Part shown: positions 16,235 through 24,797 of the stretch, one piece after another
How positions within the stretch are numbered: the first letter of the stretch is position 1
Layout: every line of letters begins with the position of its first letter
Assembly: GCF_008180195.1 (NCBI RefSeq)
Contig: NZ_VTAV01000017.1
Span: 49,830 to 113,829 of the forward strand
Source of the DNA: Sphingobacterium phlebotomi
GTDB lineage: Bacteria; Bacteroidota; Bacteroidia; Sphingobacteriales; Sphingobacteriaceae
Direction: 5' to 3'
Length of the DNA stretch: 64,000 nucleotides
Made by a program: the position numbers and the translations under genes
The notes under the pieces: generated by a model
What the model saw: the letters and a program-made list of their open reading frames with translations, nothing else
The model's database searches: none
What the model was told of the DNA's origin: nothing

Positions 16235-16987
16235 ATGAAATATACTGTATTGTGGTGTTCTTTATTTTTTGTTGTGTTATCGTTATCTTCCTGTAAAACG
16301 CAATTTCAACACCAGATAAATAAAGGTCAATATTATCAGATTGATACCTCAATCGTTGCTGACAGCAGTATTATTACTTACTATGCACCTTATAAAGCAA
16401 AATTAGAAACGGAAATGAACCGGGTAATAGGCTATGCAGACCATTATATCACGCGTAACCGAAATGCACCCGAGAGTCTAATGGGTAATTTTTTTGCAGA
16501 CGCATTATTGTGGAAAGGGAAGCAGCTGGATCCAGATGTACAGGCGAGCTTTGCGACAAAAGACGGTATCCGGGCGGATCTCCATGCCGGGAATGTGACA
16601 GTAGGCAATATATTCGAGGTTATGCCATTTGAAAACGCAGTATGCATTTTAACGCTGAGCGGCGGCGATATGTTGCGTTTAGCGGATTATATGGTCAAAA
16701 CTGGTGGGCAACCGGTTGGTGGCATGGAGCTAGTCATCGAAAACGGAAAGGCGAAGGAGTTTTTGATACAGGGTAAACCGATTGCCCCAGACGCCCTCTA
16801 TAAGCTAGTTACTTACGACTATCTAGCAAATGGCGGGGATTATATAACATTTTTTGATAATCCTATTGCACGCAAAGATTATAATCAACTTCTCCGTGAA
16901 ACATTAATGGAATATGTTTCAGATTTAGCAAAACAAGAAAAACACGTTCAAGTAAAATTAGATGGAAGAGTTCAAATCATTAAATAG
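16235..16987 (+). CDS. Lipoprotein with 5'-nucleotidase C-terminal domain
   Basis: A 250-aa lipoprotein; signal MKYTVLW with lipobox LSSC at Cys20. I start at the ATG at 16235, because the longer frame begins inside the terminator. The body matches the substrate-binding C-terminal domain of UshA-type 5'-nucleotidases: ESLMGNFFADALLW, GNVTVGNIFEVMPFENAVCILTLSG and YLANGGDYITFF are recognisable. It has no metallophosphatase domain of its own; that lies in the next gene, which overlaps it by 26 nt. The two probably work as one enzyme outside the inner membrane. Confidence 0.87.
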   Translation: MKYTVLWCSLFFVVLSLSSCKTQFQHQINKGQYYQIDTSIVADSSIITYYAPYKAKLETEMNRVIGYADHYITRNRNAPESLMGNFFADALLWKGKQLDPDVQASFATKDGIRADLHAGNVTVGNIFEVMPFENAVCILTLSGGDMLRLADYMVKTGGQPVGGMELVIENGKAKEFLIQGKPIAPDALYKLVTYDYLANGGDYITFFDNPIARKDYNQLLRETLMEYVSDLAKQEKHVQVKLDGRVQIIK

Positions 16988-17915
16988 AAGAAACTTTATC
17001 AAGCAATCGCTCACCTTAGGAGCGATAGCAACCTTCGGTTCTTTTCCGGTACAAGCAGCAACTGCTGCGAAAACCAAGCATTTGACTATTTTACACACAA
17101 ACGATGTCCATAGCAGAATCGATCCTTTTCCTATGGATGGTTCGCGGAATCAAGGTTTGGGTGGAGTGGCCAGACGGAGCACATTAATCAATAGGATTCG
17201 CCAAGAGGAAAAAAATGTACTGCTGGTAGATTCCGGAGATATGTTCCAAGGGACTCCTTACTTTAATATGTTTGATGGAAAGCTGGAGTTGGAATTGATG
17301 TCTAAATTGGGTTATGAAGCCGGAACATTCGGCAATCACGAATTTGACAATGGAATGGAGAGGCTCGCTGAACAACTCTACAACGCCAATTTTCCTTTTT
17401 TGACTGCGAATTATGATTTTTCAGGAACGTCACTAGCGGGTCGTACACGAGAACACATCATTATTGAAAAAGGAGGTATTCGTATCGGTATTACCGGTGT
17501 AGGCATCGACGTAACAGGCTTAGTAGACCCGAACAACCATAAAGGCATGGCTTACCTTGACCCCGTTCCCGTTGTGAACCGTATCGCCAAAATGCTCAAA
17601 GAAGATAAAAAATGTGACTTAGTTGTCTGTCTCTCCCATTTAGGATATAAATATGAAGACGATAAGGTGGATGACTTAAAGCTCGCTGCTGGTTGTCGGA
17701 ATGTCGATATTATCTTAGGTGGGCATACACATACGTTTCTCAACGAACCTACCCGAGTGCGTGACCTAGATGGCAACGAAGTGTGGATAAACCAGATGGG
17801 ATTTGCCGGCATACGTCTGGGACGCCTAGATGTTGTTTTCAACAAAGCTACGGGGGAGAAAAAAGTAATCGCACAGCATTATACAGTTGGCGAGGAAAAA
17901 GTTTATACGACATAG
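16962..17915 (+). CDS. Metallophosphatase domain of a 5'-nucleotidase (Tat-type signal)
   Basis: A 317-aa exported metallophosphatase. The N-terminus RRNFIKQSLTLGAIATF looks like a twin-arginine signal. The dinuclear metal ligands are all present in order: HTNDVHSR, DSGDMFQG, GNHEFDNG, LSHLG and GGHTHTF. It stops after the catalytic domain and lacks the C-terminal substrate-binding domain, which is encoded by the upstream overlapping gene. Likely role: hydrolysis of extracytoplasmic nucleotides to release nucleoside and phosphate. Its last 13 nt overlap the convergent gene. Confidence 0.9.
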   Translation: MEEFKSLNRRNFIKQSLTLGAIATFGSFPVQAATAAKTKHLTILHTNDVHSRIDPFPMDGSRNQGLGGVARRSTLINRIRQEEKNVLLVDSGDMFQGTPYFNMFDGKLELELMSKLGYEAGTFGNHEFDNGMERLAEQLYNANFPFLTANYDFSGTSLAGRTREHIIIEKGGIRIGITGVGIDVTGLVDPNNHKGMAYLDPVPVVNRIAKMLKEDKKCDLVVCLSHLGYKYEDDKVDDLKLAAGCRNVDIILGGHTHTFLNEPTRVRDLDGNEVWINQMGFAGIRLGRLDVVFNKATGEKKVIAQHYTVGEEKVYTT

Positions 17916-18526
17916 CCACGCACGGTGTCACTGTAGTTCGGCGTAGGATCAGCACCTAGATAGGTTACCCTGAACTCGTATTCCTGCAGATGCTCCAGAT
18001 CCTGAATCACCGTTTTTGATTTTGTGCTCAATACTTTCGTCCATTCGATCCCGCTTCCGACTTTGCGATATTCAAATTGGCAATACCGGGCAGGTCTCCA
18101 GCTTTCGACACGCAACTGTACGGCGTTGTTGCCGCCTTGATAGATCTCCACACGCAGATCATGCGGTTTTGGTGACGATCCAACGGAGCCGGCCGAACTT
18201 TTACTGGGCATATACCCTGCGGCCAAGATAATATTGGGATCGCCATTGGCCACAACCTCCACATAGAGTGCATACCGGTACAGCACCTGCTTTAATGTTG
18301 CGGCATATTGGTTTTTAATAACAATTTGCCGCATGTCACGATACGCCGCTTCCGCCAAACCATTTCTGTAGGCTTTCAAAGCAGCTTCCAATTCCACGAT
18401 AGTGGATGCGGCCTGCGGAAAAAGCACAGCGTTTTCCTGCGATTTCTTTAATATGTTTTCGGCATACGTCAACAACTTTGCTTCCGTTCCGATTTTTGAA
18501 AATAAGGTAGGCTTTGCCATAGTCAT
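17903..18526 (-). CDS. Protein with fibronectin type III-like C-terminal domain
   Basis: A 207-aa protein from the ATG at 18524-18526 (MTMAKPTLFSK); the ATG two codons later is equally possible, and the longer frame upstream is non-conserved in character. Residues 1-110 are helical with a regular pattern (AENILKKSQ, AAYRDMRQIVI), and residues 125-207 look like one FN3 domain with VQLRVESW, FEYRKVGSG and YEFRVTYLG. No signal peptide is visible, which is unusual for FN3 proteins. Function is unknown. It overlaps the phosphatase gene tail to tail. Confidence 0.7.
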   Translation of the reverse strand: MTMAKPTLFSKIGTEAKLLTYAENILKKSQENAVLFPQAASTIVELEAALKAYRNGLAEAAYRDMRQIVIKNQYAATLKQVLYRYALYVEVVANGDPNIILAAGYMPSKSSAGSVGSSPKPHDLRVEIYQGGNNAVQLRVESWRPARYCQFEYRKVGSGIEWTKVLSTKSKTVIQDLEHLQEYEFRVTYLGADPTPNYSDTVRGYVV

Positions 18527-19200
18527 AAAATTTAAAGTTAAACAAATGTTTACGGTTTCAAATATAGGACAGGCTGCTATCAAACATGGGGTCTATGTGT
18601 GCAAACTTTTCCGCACAAGTGCGCTTTTTTTTGCATTTTTAGTCACCTTAGGGCTAAATCAGTACAAAATACGATTCTTAAGCATTTTAAAGTGTGTTTT
18701 TTAGTAAGTGGATACTCACCGTTTTGCATGCATAATGGGGCAAAATGCACGCGTTATGGAGTGATGTGCCTACGTAAACGTGTGAAGTATATGCACATTG
18801 GAAATTTAACGATGCGTTTTACAAGAAATAGTATGGAGGTTGTCACAGTGTGTATACTGGTTAAGAAATTATGCAGGCGTAATAGCAAAAAATAAAAACG
18901 ATTTGCAAGAGAATGTATTGATGCCCGTTATTCTTGCATACGCTTTGTCGTGAAATTCATACTAATTGAAACAAACTGCCTATATAAAGGTAGTATTTCC
19001 AGGCGTTTTGGTGAATTACACTAGCAAGATATACGATTGCGTTATGGAGCTGAAGTATTAGGTTTCCCTACTGCATTGTCTTGATAGGAGTTTATGCTGC
19101 TGTGATTGTAGGAGCGAGTATTGTATGAGATTAAAACAATAAAGGCACGATAAATCGCGCCTTTACATACTATAATAATTTAATTAAAATTTGATATTAT
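18527..19200. other. Gene-free stretch of about 670 bp
   Basis: No convincing gene is seen on either strand. The longest frame (18599-18895, plus strand) is rich in Cys, Lys and Phe without a family pattern and has no start signal, so I consider it chance. A short GC-rich inverted repeat followed by eight T residues near 18612-18632 could be a weak terminator. The end nearest 19.2 kb holds the terminator of the TonB-dependent receptor gene. It may be the decayed remains of an older gene. Confidence 0.5.
19137..19165 (-). terminator. Intrinsic terminator of the TonB-dependent receptor gene
   Basis: On the minus strand an 11-bp stem with one G-T pair (arms 19155-19165 and 19140-19150, 4-nt loop) is followed by a T-rich tail. 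It lies about 35 nt after the stop codon. Confidence 0.75.
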
Positions 19201-22200
19201 TTAAAAGATATACCTTACCCCCAACTGCATTTGCCACGTAGTAGATAAATCGCTCGTATAATCCCGGAAAGGTGTGGTTGCCAATTCTCCGTCAATCATA
19301 TTCATATTAAATGATGGAACTCCAGAAGCTGGAACTGCCCCTGTAGTCCACAATAATTGTTGTGCAGGAGTCAATGTACTTCGGATACCGGAGCTTTTGC
19401 TAAGAAGGTTACCAAAATTAATGACATCTAAACTCAACTGTAAGGTATGTCTACGAGGACCGATATTGGTAAAGATATCCTGTAAAACACGTACATCGAA
19501 ACGGTTCAGCCATGGCATTAAAAATGCATTTCTTGGCAAGTACTTTCCCTTATATTTACTTAATCCGTTTTCCGTTATAAATGATTCAAGTGCCTCGCGT
19601 TGCTCAGCAGCAGTTTTTACCACATTCCCATCATTGACGATATCCACAAGAGGAAGGTCATTTAAATTTTTAGGTAAATAAATAAGATCTGCATTTTGTC
19701 CATCGTTATTAATATCTGTCCCGTAGATGTACGAGAACCGGCCTTGATGCGCACCGTTATAATATACACCAACCGTCGTCGCTAACGTATTTGCATATTC
19801 GATGCGATAGCTTACATTCGCTACTATACGATGAGGAACAGCAAAATTGGATTTATATAAGAATTGATCGTTCGGACCATGAATATTAGCGGAAGCTCCC
19901 CAAGCGGAACTTGCATTTGACCCCGTGTTACCGGTCACTTCACGCGCATCTGAATAAGTATAAAATACACTACCACTAAACCCTTGATAATTTGGTACAC
20001 TTAATCCCAAAGTCGCGCTCAATGCATGGCCTTTTACGTTGGTATTCGTCAAAACGGTGGCGTTGTTGGCTCCGATAGCATTATTATATCTCTGTGCTCC
20101 CGAAGGATAAAAAGACCGGTTGTCACCGTAGTCACCTGCCTCGTCGGACGATCCGTAATTTAAGAAAGTATTCGATGTCACACGATTTGCGCCGAATTGG
20201 AACACCGCGTTAATATCCCTAGTATATAGAAAATCTCCCGTCAAGACTAACGGTGTATTCGGAATTTGGTAATCTCCACCAATACTGGTGCGCCAAACCA
20301 TCGGCATTTTAAAATCTCTGTCTACTAGTGCAAAAGAGCTGGGTGCTCCTTCATTTGGTGTACGGATAAATACATCTTCCGCTCCCTGAGGAACATTATT
20401 CAGGTGATAATATTGATCCGGGTTAAAACGTACATTTCCTATCCATCCTTGTACATCGCCATAAGACCCTGGTTCAACAACGTTTTGTAACACACCAGCA
20501 TTTGTCGGCATATTGGTCAACCATACAAAGGGTACGCGACCCGAGAAGAAGCCTGTTCCTCCGCGTAGTACTAAAGAACGGTCTCCAAATACATCATAAT
20601 TGATGCCTAACCGAGGCGAAACCAACAGTCTTGATTTAGGCCAAAGTCCCGAATCGTAATTTTTTGGCATACCATTGACATCTAGAAAGGTAAGTTCATC
20701 TATGGACGGATTCGCTGTTAATTTATTCATATAAATTGGTAACTCTGCACGTATACCATAGGTCAACGTTAAGTTGTCAGCTACCGACCACCGGTCTTGC
20801 GCATATAGGGACGCTAATCCAAAATTGACTCTTGAATACGTATCCTGTCCTTCATACGGATAGGTCAATCCGAACATAATTGGAGCCACCTCATTCGGTC
20901 TACCGGTTGTTAAGAAATCCTCAACTGAGTTATAACGATAATAGGAGCTCCCCATACGGATATAACTATTTCCGAAGTTTTGAATCTCGAATGCCGCACC
21001 AAAAGTAAAATTATGTTTGTCAGCCTGTAAGCTAAGGTTATTGATAAATGAATAATTATTGTTGATTACGTCATTATTATAGGAAAACAATTCCGTACCA
21101 AAACTCATGTAATTATTATGGAAACCGGGTTGAGCATTTTCCGCAATTTGTTCTGGAGTCCGGTTATCCAGAAACTCCTGATGGCTACCATCCCCTATGT
21201 CTACAAACGGGAACAAATGGTTACTTGGTGTAGTCCTCGTATCTTGGATACGTGTATAAGTTGCCAAAAACTGATTATTCCATCTTGAATTAAAATTACT
21301 ATTAAGTTCCGCCGTAATAGAACGTACGATATTTTTTGCTCCATAATTAGCATTTTCAAAGGCAATCGAATTTTGGCCTACACGATTATATGATTCAAAA
21401 TCAGCCCGAGGACGCGGTCCTGAATTACCATTCGCCAAATTCATGGACTCTCCAATTACTTGATTGTAACGAAGGGCAAGTTTATGTCTGTCATTAATAT
21501 TCCAATCCAATCTTGCCAGAAACTTCGTACTCGCTTGCTTAGCTTCATTTGCATACCCTTCGTAACGACCAGGATCGTATCCCCATTGGTTAATTAAATG
21601 ATTCCGAACAGCTTCCAAATCTGCACGAGATGTTCTTGCAATATTATTAGCTGGATCGGCTACACCATTTTCAGAAGCACGCCATAAGTTTGCTCCAGAA
21701 GCATTAGCACCCGTCGCCTCTTCACGCTCTGCATTTACAAAAAGGAATAACTTATCTTTCACAATTGGTCCACCCAAACTAAAACCAAAATTTTTCTTTA
21801 CCGCATCAGTTTTCTCTAACGTTACGTCACCGATTTTATGACCTTGCAAATTCTGATTTTGGAGAAAATAATAAGCAGTACCCGTTATTTCATTCGTACC
21901 ACTTTTTGTAATTGCATTGATACCTGCTCCCGTAAAACCCGACTGGGTAACATCAAAAGGAGCTATATTTACCGAAATAGCCTCAATCGCATCTAATGAA
22001 ATAGGTTGAGATTTTCCTCCCGGAAGCGGGTCATCATTCAACCCAAATCCATTGTTAAAGTTTGCACCGTCGATTTGCAGATTGTTATAGCGCGCGTCAC
22101 GTCCCCCAAATGAGGTTCCATTGGCTTGTGGTGTCAATCGCATAAACTCCGTGATACTCCGATTTACTTGTGGCAACTCCTGCAATTGCTTTTGACCAAC

Positions 22201-22608
22201 GCTTGTCGACGCACCTGTTTTTTGGTTACGCACTACTTGACCTGTAACAGTGACTTCCTCCAACGACATCGCATTTTCGCCGAATGTAGGATTTAAAACA
22301 AAAGGCTGTCCCAATTGCAAGTAAATATCTTCATAAACCACCGGACTTTGCCCAACATAAGTTACTTCTACACGATAAGGACCTCCTACGCGCATATTCG
22401 CTAAATTAAAACGGCCCGCCACATTGGCAGAGCCAGAATAAACCGTTCCTGAAGGTACATGGGTTGCCTTGATCGTTGCTCCAACTGTAGCATGTCCTGT
22501 AGATTGCGTTACGACCCCTTGCATACTACTTGTCGTCACTTGGGCATGGAGTGCTCCATAACTTGCCAGGCTTAAGGCGAAGATTAGTAAAGATTTCTTC
22601 ATAATCAA
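19201..22608 (-). CDS. TonB-dependent receptor, Oar-like, with N-terminal carboxypeptidase-regulatory domain
   Basis: A 1135-aa outer-membrane protein. After a signal peptide (cleavage near HAQ at 21-23) comes a carboxypeptidase-regulatory-like domain (about 25-115; MQGVVTQSTGHATVGATIKAT), a plug domain (GQKQLQELPQVNRSITEFM, DGANFNNGFG), and a beta-barrel ending in GVRYIF. The order and motifs resemble Myxococcus Oar-type receptors, not SusC, and no SusD partner is adjacent. Substrate unknown; Oar-like proteins have been linked to protein or peptide export. It appears to be a single-gene transcript with its own promoter and terminator. Confidence 0.88.
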   Translation of the reverse strand: MIMKKSLLIFALSLASYGALHAQVTTSSMQGVVTQSTGHATVGATIKATHVPSGTVYSGSANVAGRFNLANMRVGGPYRVEVTYVGQSPVVYEDIYLQLGQPFVLNPTFGENAMSLEEVTVTGQVVRNQKTGASTSVGQKQLQELPQVNRSITEFMRLTPQANGTSFGGRDARYNNLQIDGANFNNGFGLNDDPLPGGKSQPISLDAIEAISVNIAPFDVTQSGFTGAGINAITKSGTNEITGTAYYFLQNQNLQGHKIGDVTLEKTDAVKKNFGFSLGGPIVKDKLFLFVNAEREEATGANASGANLWRASENGVADPANNIARTSRADLEAVRNHLINQWGYDPGRYEGYANEAKQASTKFLARLDWNINDRHKLALRYNQVIGESMNLANGNSGPRPRADFESYNRVGQNSIAFENANYGAKNIVRSITAELNSNFNSRWNNQFLATYTRIQDTRTTPSNHLFPFVDIGDGSHQEFLDNRTPEQIAENAQPGFHNNYMSFGTELFSYNNDVINNNYSFINNLSLQADKHNFTFGAAFEIQNFGNSYIRMGSSYYRYNSVEDFLTTGRPNEVAPIMFGLTYPYEGQDTYSRVNFGLASLYAQDRWSVADNLTLTYGIRAELPIYMNKLTANPSIDELTFLDVNGMPKNYDSGLWPKSRLLVSPRLGINYDVFGDRSLVLRGGTGFFSGRVPFVWLTNMPTNAGVLQNVVEPGSYGDVQGWIGNVRFNPDQYYHLNNVPQGAEDVFIRTPNEGAPSSFALVDRDFKMPMVWRTSIGGDYQIPNTPLVLTGDFLYTRDINAVFQFGANRVTSNTFLNYGSSDEAGDYGDNRSFYPSGAQRYNNAIGANNATVLTNTNVKGHALSATLGLSVPNYQGFSGSVFYTYSDAREVTGNTGSNASSAWGASANIHGPNDQFLYKSNFAVPHRIVANVSYRIEYANTLATTVGVYYNGAHQGRFSYIYGTDINNDGQNADLIYLPKNLNDLPLVDIVNDGNVVKTAAEQREALESFITENGLSKYKGKYLPRNAFLMPWLNRFDVRVLQDIFTNIGPRRHTLQLSLDVINFGNLLSKSSGIRSTLTPAQQLLWTTGAVPASGVPSFNMNMIDGELATTPFRDYTSDLSTTWQMQLGVRYIF

Positions 22609-22644
22609 CTTTTAGTTTGTTGTCTGTTTTAAAATTTAACAGGA

Positions 22645-22652
22645 CAAAGTTA
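22645..22652 (-). promoter_or_regulatory. Candidate -7 element of the TonB-dependent receptor gene
   Basis: TAACTTTG on the minus strand matches TANNTTTG exactly, 36 nt before the start codon. No clear -33 TTTG is seen 20 nt further upstream, where the sequence is an AT repeat. Confidence 0.45.
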
Positions 22653-22802
22653 TATATATAATATGAGTACTTTTACCACTTAACACAAACTTAATATCGA
22701 ATTTACAAACAATAAAAACCGATTATTCGTTTAACGATAAAAAAACATAAGTTTTATTCTGTTTTACATAAAATAAAAATTGCTTTACGTATAGCATGCT
22801 AT

Positions 22803-22907
22803 ATGCATACGAAGGAAAATGAAAACAGATCGATAAAGGTTTATTTCGTCAACAAGGAAGTTGTAATAGCGCAGTCTACCGATGAAGGACCATTGGAAAT
22901 ATTATGA
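22803..22907 (+). CDS. Possible 34-residue small protein
   Basis: A short open frame, ATG to TGA, reads MHTKENENRSIKVYF and then VNKEVVIAQS, ending in GPLEIL. The alternating pattern looks protein-like, but it has no strong ribosome-binding site or family resemblance and lies antiparallel to both neighbours. It may be a real small protein, a gene scrap, or chance. Confidence 0.2.
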   Translation: MHTKENENRSIKVYFVNKEVVIAQSTDEGPLEIL

Positions 22908-22949
22908 ATATTTACGTATAGAAGATAGGTTCCGATTGTCTAGCTAAAT

Positions 22950-24611
22950 TTATCTCTCAATCAGCTCCTTGGCATGCTGCAAAGCCGATGCTCCGGGGTT
23001 GGCTCCGCTGAGCATTTGCGCAACTTCCAAAACGCGGTCTTCTTTATCCAACAGCGTGATATCAGTTTTGGTTTTCTCTCCCTCATCTTGCTTAAATACC
23101 TTAAAATGTGCTTGTCCTTTCGAAGCAATTTGGGGTAAGTGTGTGATGGCGAGGACTTGCATATTATTTGCTAAACGTTCCATAATTTCCCCCACCTTCA
23201 ATGCCACTTCGCCTGAAATACCGGTATCTATCTCATCAAATATAATCGTCGGCAATGCAGACGTCTGTGCCACAAGCGATTTAACAGCGAGCATGACACG
23301 GGAGAGCTCTCCTCCCGACGCTACACGGTGTATAGACTGCAAAGGTTGTCCTTTATTCGCAGAAAAAAGAAATCGGACATCATCCGCACCGGTTGTTTTA
23401 TATTTATCTGTCTCCAATAAGGAAAGTTCTATTTTTAGCTGAGCATTCGGCATCCCCACCTCTGCTAAAACCGCTTGCACATAGTGTTCCACTTGTGTCA
23501 TCGCTTGTTGCCGAGCATTATGCAAACATTTTCCTGCTTCTTCCAAAGCTTCCAAGCACTTTGCAACTTCCTTCTCTAAAGCCTCCAATTGTTCGCCTTG
23601 ATTAGCCACCACCAAAATCTTTTGCTCCAACTCATCTCGCAGCGTAATGAGCTCCGAAAGAGAATCTACCCGATGCTTTTTTTGCAGACTATACAATAGA
23701 CTCAGTCGTTCATTGACCTCCACTAACCGGCCTTCATCCATAAACACGTCCTGCTCCTTGGCACTGACTTCGTCCACGATATCTTTCACTTCAATCCATA
23801 CACTTTGCAAACGTTTCACTAATTCTTCCATTGAAGGCATGAAACGCTCTACGGATTGGAGCTGTTGCAACGACTCTTTTAAAGAAAAAGTAGCAGATTG
23901 TTCGCTTTCACTCAACAAATGACTAGCCCCCAACAGTCCTCTTTTTATCTCCTCTGCATTTTCCAATTGGCTCAACTCCGCTTCCAGTCTTTCCTGTTCA
24001 CCATCTTCTAAATGAGCTTGATCCAATTCATCAAACTGAAACTGGTTAAAATCCAGTGTCGCGTTTGCGCTGGCAATATCTTCCCGTAGACGGTTCAAGG
24101 ATTCCTGCTGTTGCTTATATTGCGATAAGTTTTGTTTATACTCTTGTAGAATCTCTTGGTTCTTTGCCACACTATCCAATATCATCAATTGAAAACGTTC
24201 GGTGTTCAATTGCAACATAGCATGCTGTGAATGGATATCAATCAACTGTTCGCCTAACAACCTCAGGACATGGAGGGTGACGGGAGAGTCATTTACAAAC
24301 GCGCGTGATTTCCCGTCAACCGCTATCTCCCGACGAATAATGGTTTCATCGTCGTATTCTAAATCATTTTCTTGAAAAAAGTCTTGCAGGCTATAGGTAT
24401 TTATCTTAAAAAATCCTTCTATAACACATTTTTGGTCTTCCCGAAAAAAATGCTTCCCCTCTGCACGATTCCCTAATATAAGGCCTAACGCCCCCATCAT
24501 AATGGATTTTCCCGCTCCAGTTTCTCCGGTAATTATATTAAGTCCGGCATCAAATTGAATATCCAAATTTTCAATTAACGCATAATTCTTAATAAAAAGT
24601 CTATTCAGCAT
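22950..24611 (-). CDS. recN: DNA repair protein RecN
   Basis: SMC-like ATPase that acts early in double-strand-break repair, 553 aa. The Walker A motif GETGAGKS is at residues 29-36 within the conserved start MLNRLFIKNYALIENLDIQF. A long coiled-coil middle follows, then the signature ASGGELSRVMLA and Walker B IIFDEIDTGISG near the C-terminus. Length is typical. The gene has a near-ideal promoter about 20-50 nt upstream and stands alone. Confidence 0.97.
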   Translation of the reverse strand: MLNRLFIKNYALIENLDIQFDAGLNIITGETGAGKSIMMGALGLILGNRAEGKHFFREDQKCVIEGFFKINTYSLQDFFQENDLEYDDETIIRREIAVDGKSRAFVNDSPVTLHVLRLLGEQLIDIHSQHAMLQLNTERFQLMILDSVAKNQEILQEYKQNLSQYKQQQESLNRLREDIASANATLDFNQFQFDELDQAHLEDGEQERLEAELSQLENAEEIKRGLLGASHLLSESEQSATFSLKESLQQLQSVERFMPSMEELVKRLQSVWIEVKDIVDEVSAKEQDVFMDEGRLVEVNERLSLLYSLQKKHRVDSLSELITLRDELEQKILVVANQGEQLEALEKEVAKCLEALEEAGKCLHNARQQAMTQVEHYVQAVLAEVGMPNAQLKIELSLLETDKYKTTGADDVRFLFSANKGQPLQSIHRVASGGELSRVMLAVKSLVAQTSALPTIIFDEIDTGISGEVALKVGEIMERLANNMQVLAITHLPQIASKGQAHFKVFKQDEGEKTKTDITLLDKEDRVLEVAQMLSGANPGASALQHAKELIER

Positions 24612-24630
24612 GGCTTCTTGTTCGTGCTAT

Positions 24631-24662
24631 CAAATGTAAGACCAAATATTCTTTTATCCAAA
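24631..24662 (-). promoter_or_regulatory. Promoter of recN
   Basis: On the minus strand TTTG (24662-24659) is followed after exactly 20 nt by TACATTTG (24638-24631), a full match to the Bacteroidota promoter. The leader to the ATG would be only about 14 nt. Confidence 0.8.
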
Positions 24663-24797
24663 TACGTAGGTCGTCCATCCATCTTGTCAAGGTTCTTCAT
24701 TAGGTGTAACCAAAGATCAAAGAAATAGCGGAATCCTATGCTTCGTCATTGAATCGCAGATATTCTTTTTATCATAAAAAAGCGTATCACCCAAGAA

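Larger units (their letters stand above)
22609..22949. other. Intergenic region between the receptor gene and recN
   Basis: This 341-bp AT-rich stretch carries the receptor promoter near 22645-22652. It also contains an ATG-initiated 34-codon frame on the plus strand (22803-22907) with a protein-like sequence, described separately. No RNA gene or terminator for recN was recognised. Confidence 0.5.

Noticed and set aside
18599..18895. 98-codon plus-strand frame in the gene-free stretch
   Set aside because: Composition rich in Cys, Lys and Phe with no recognisable motif, no ribosome-binding signal and no neighbour context; it looks like chance.
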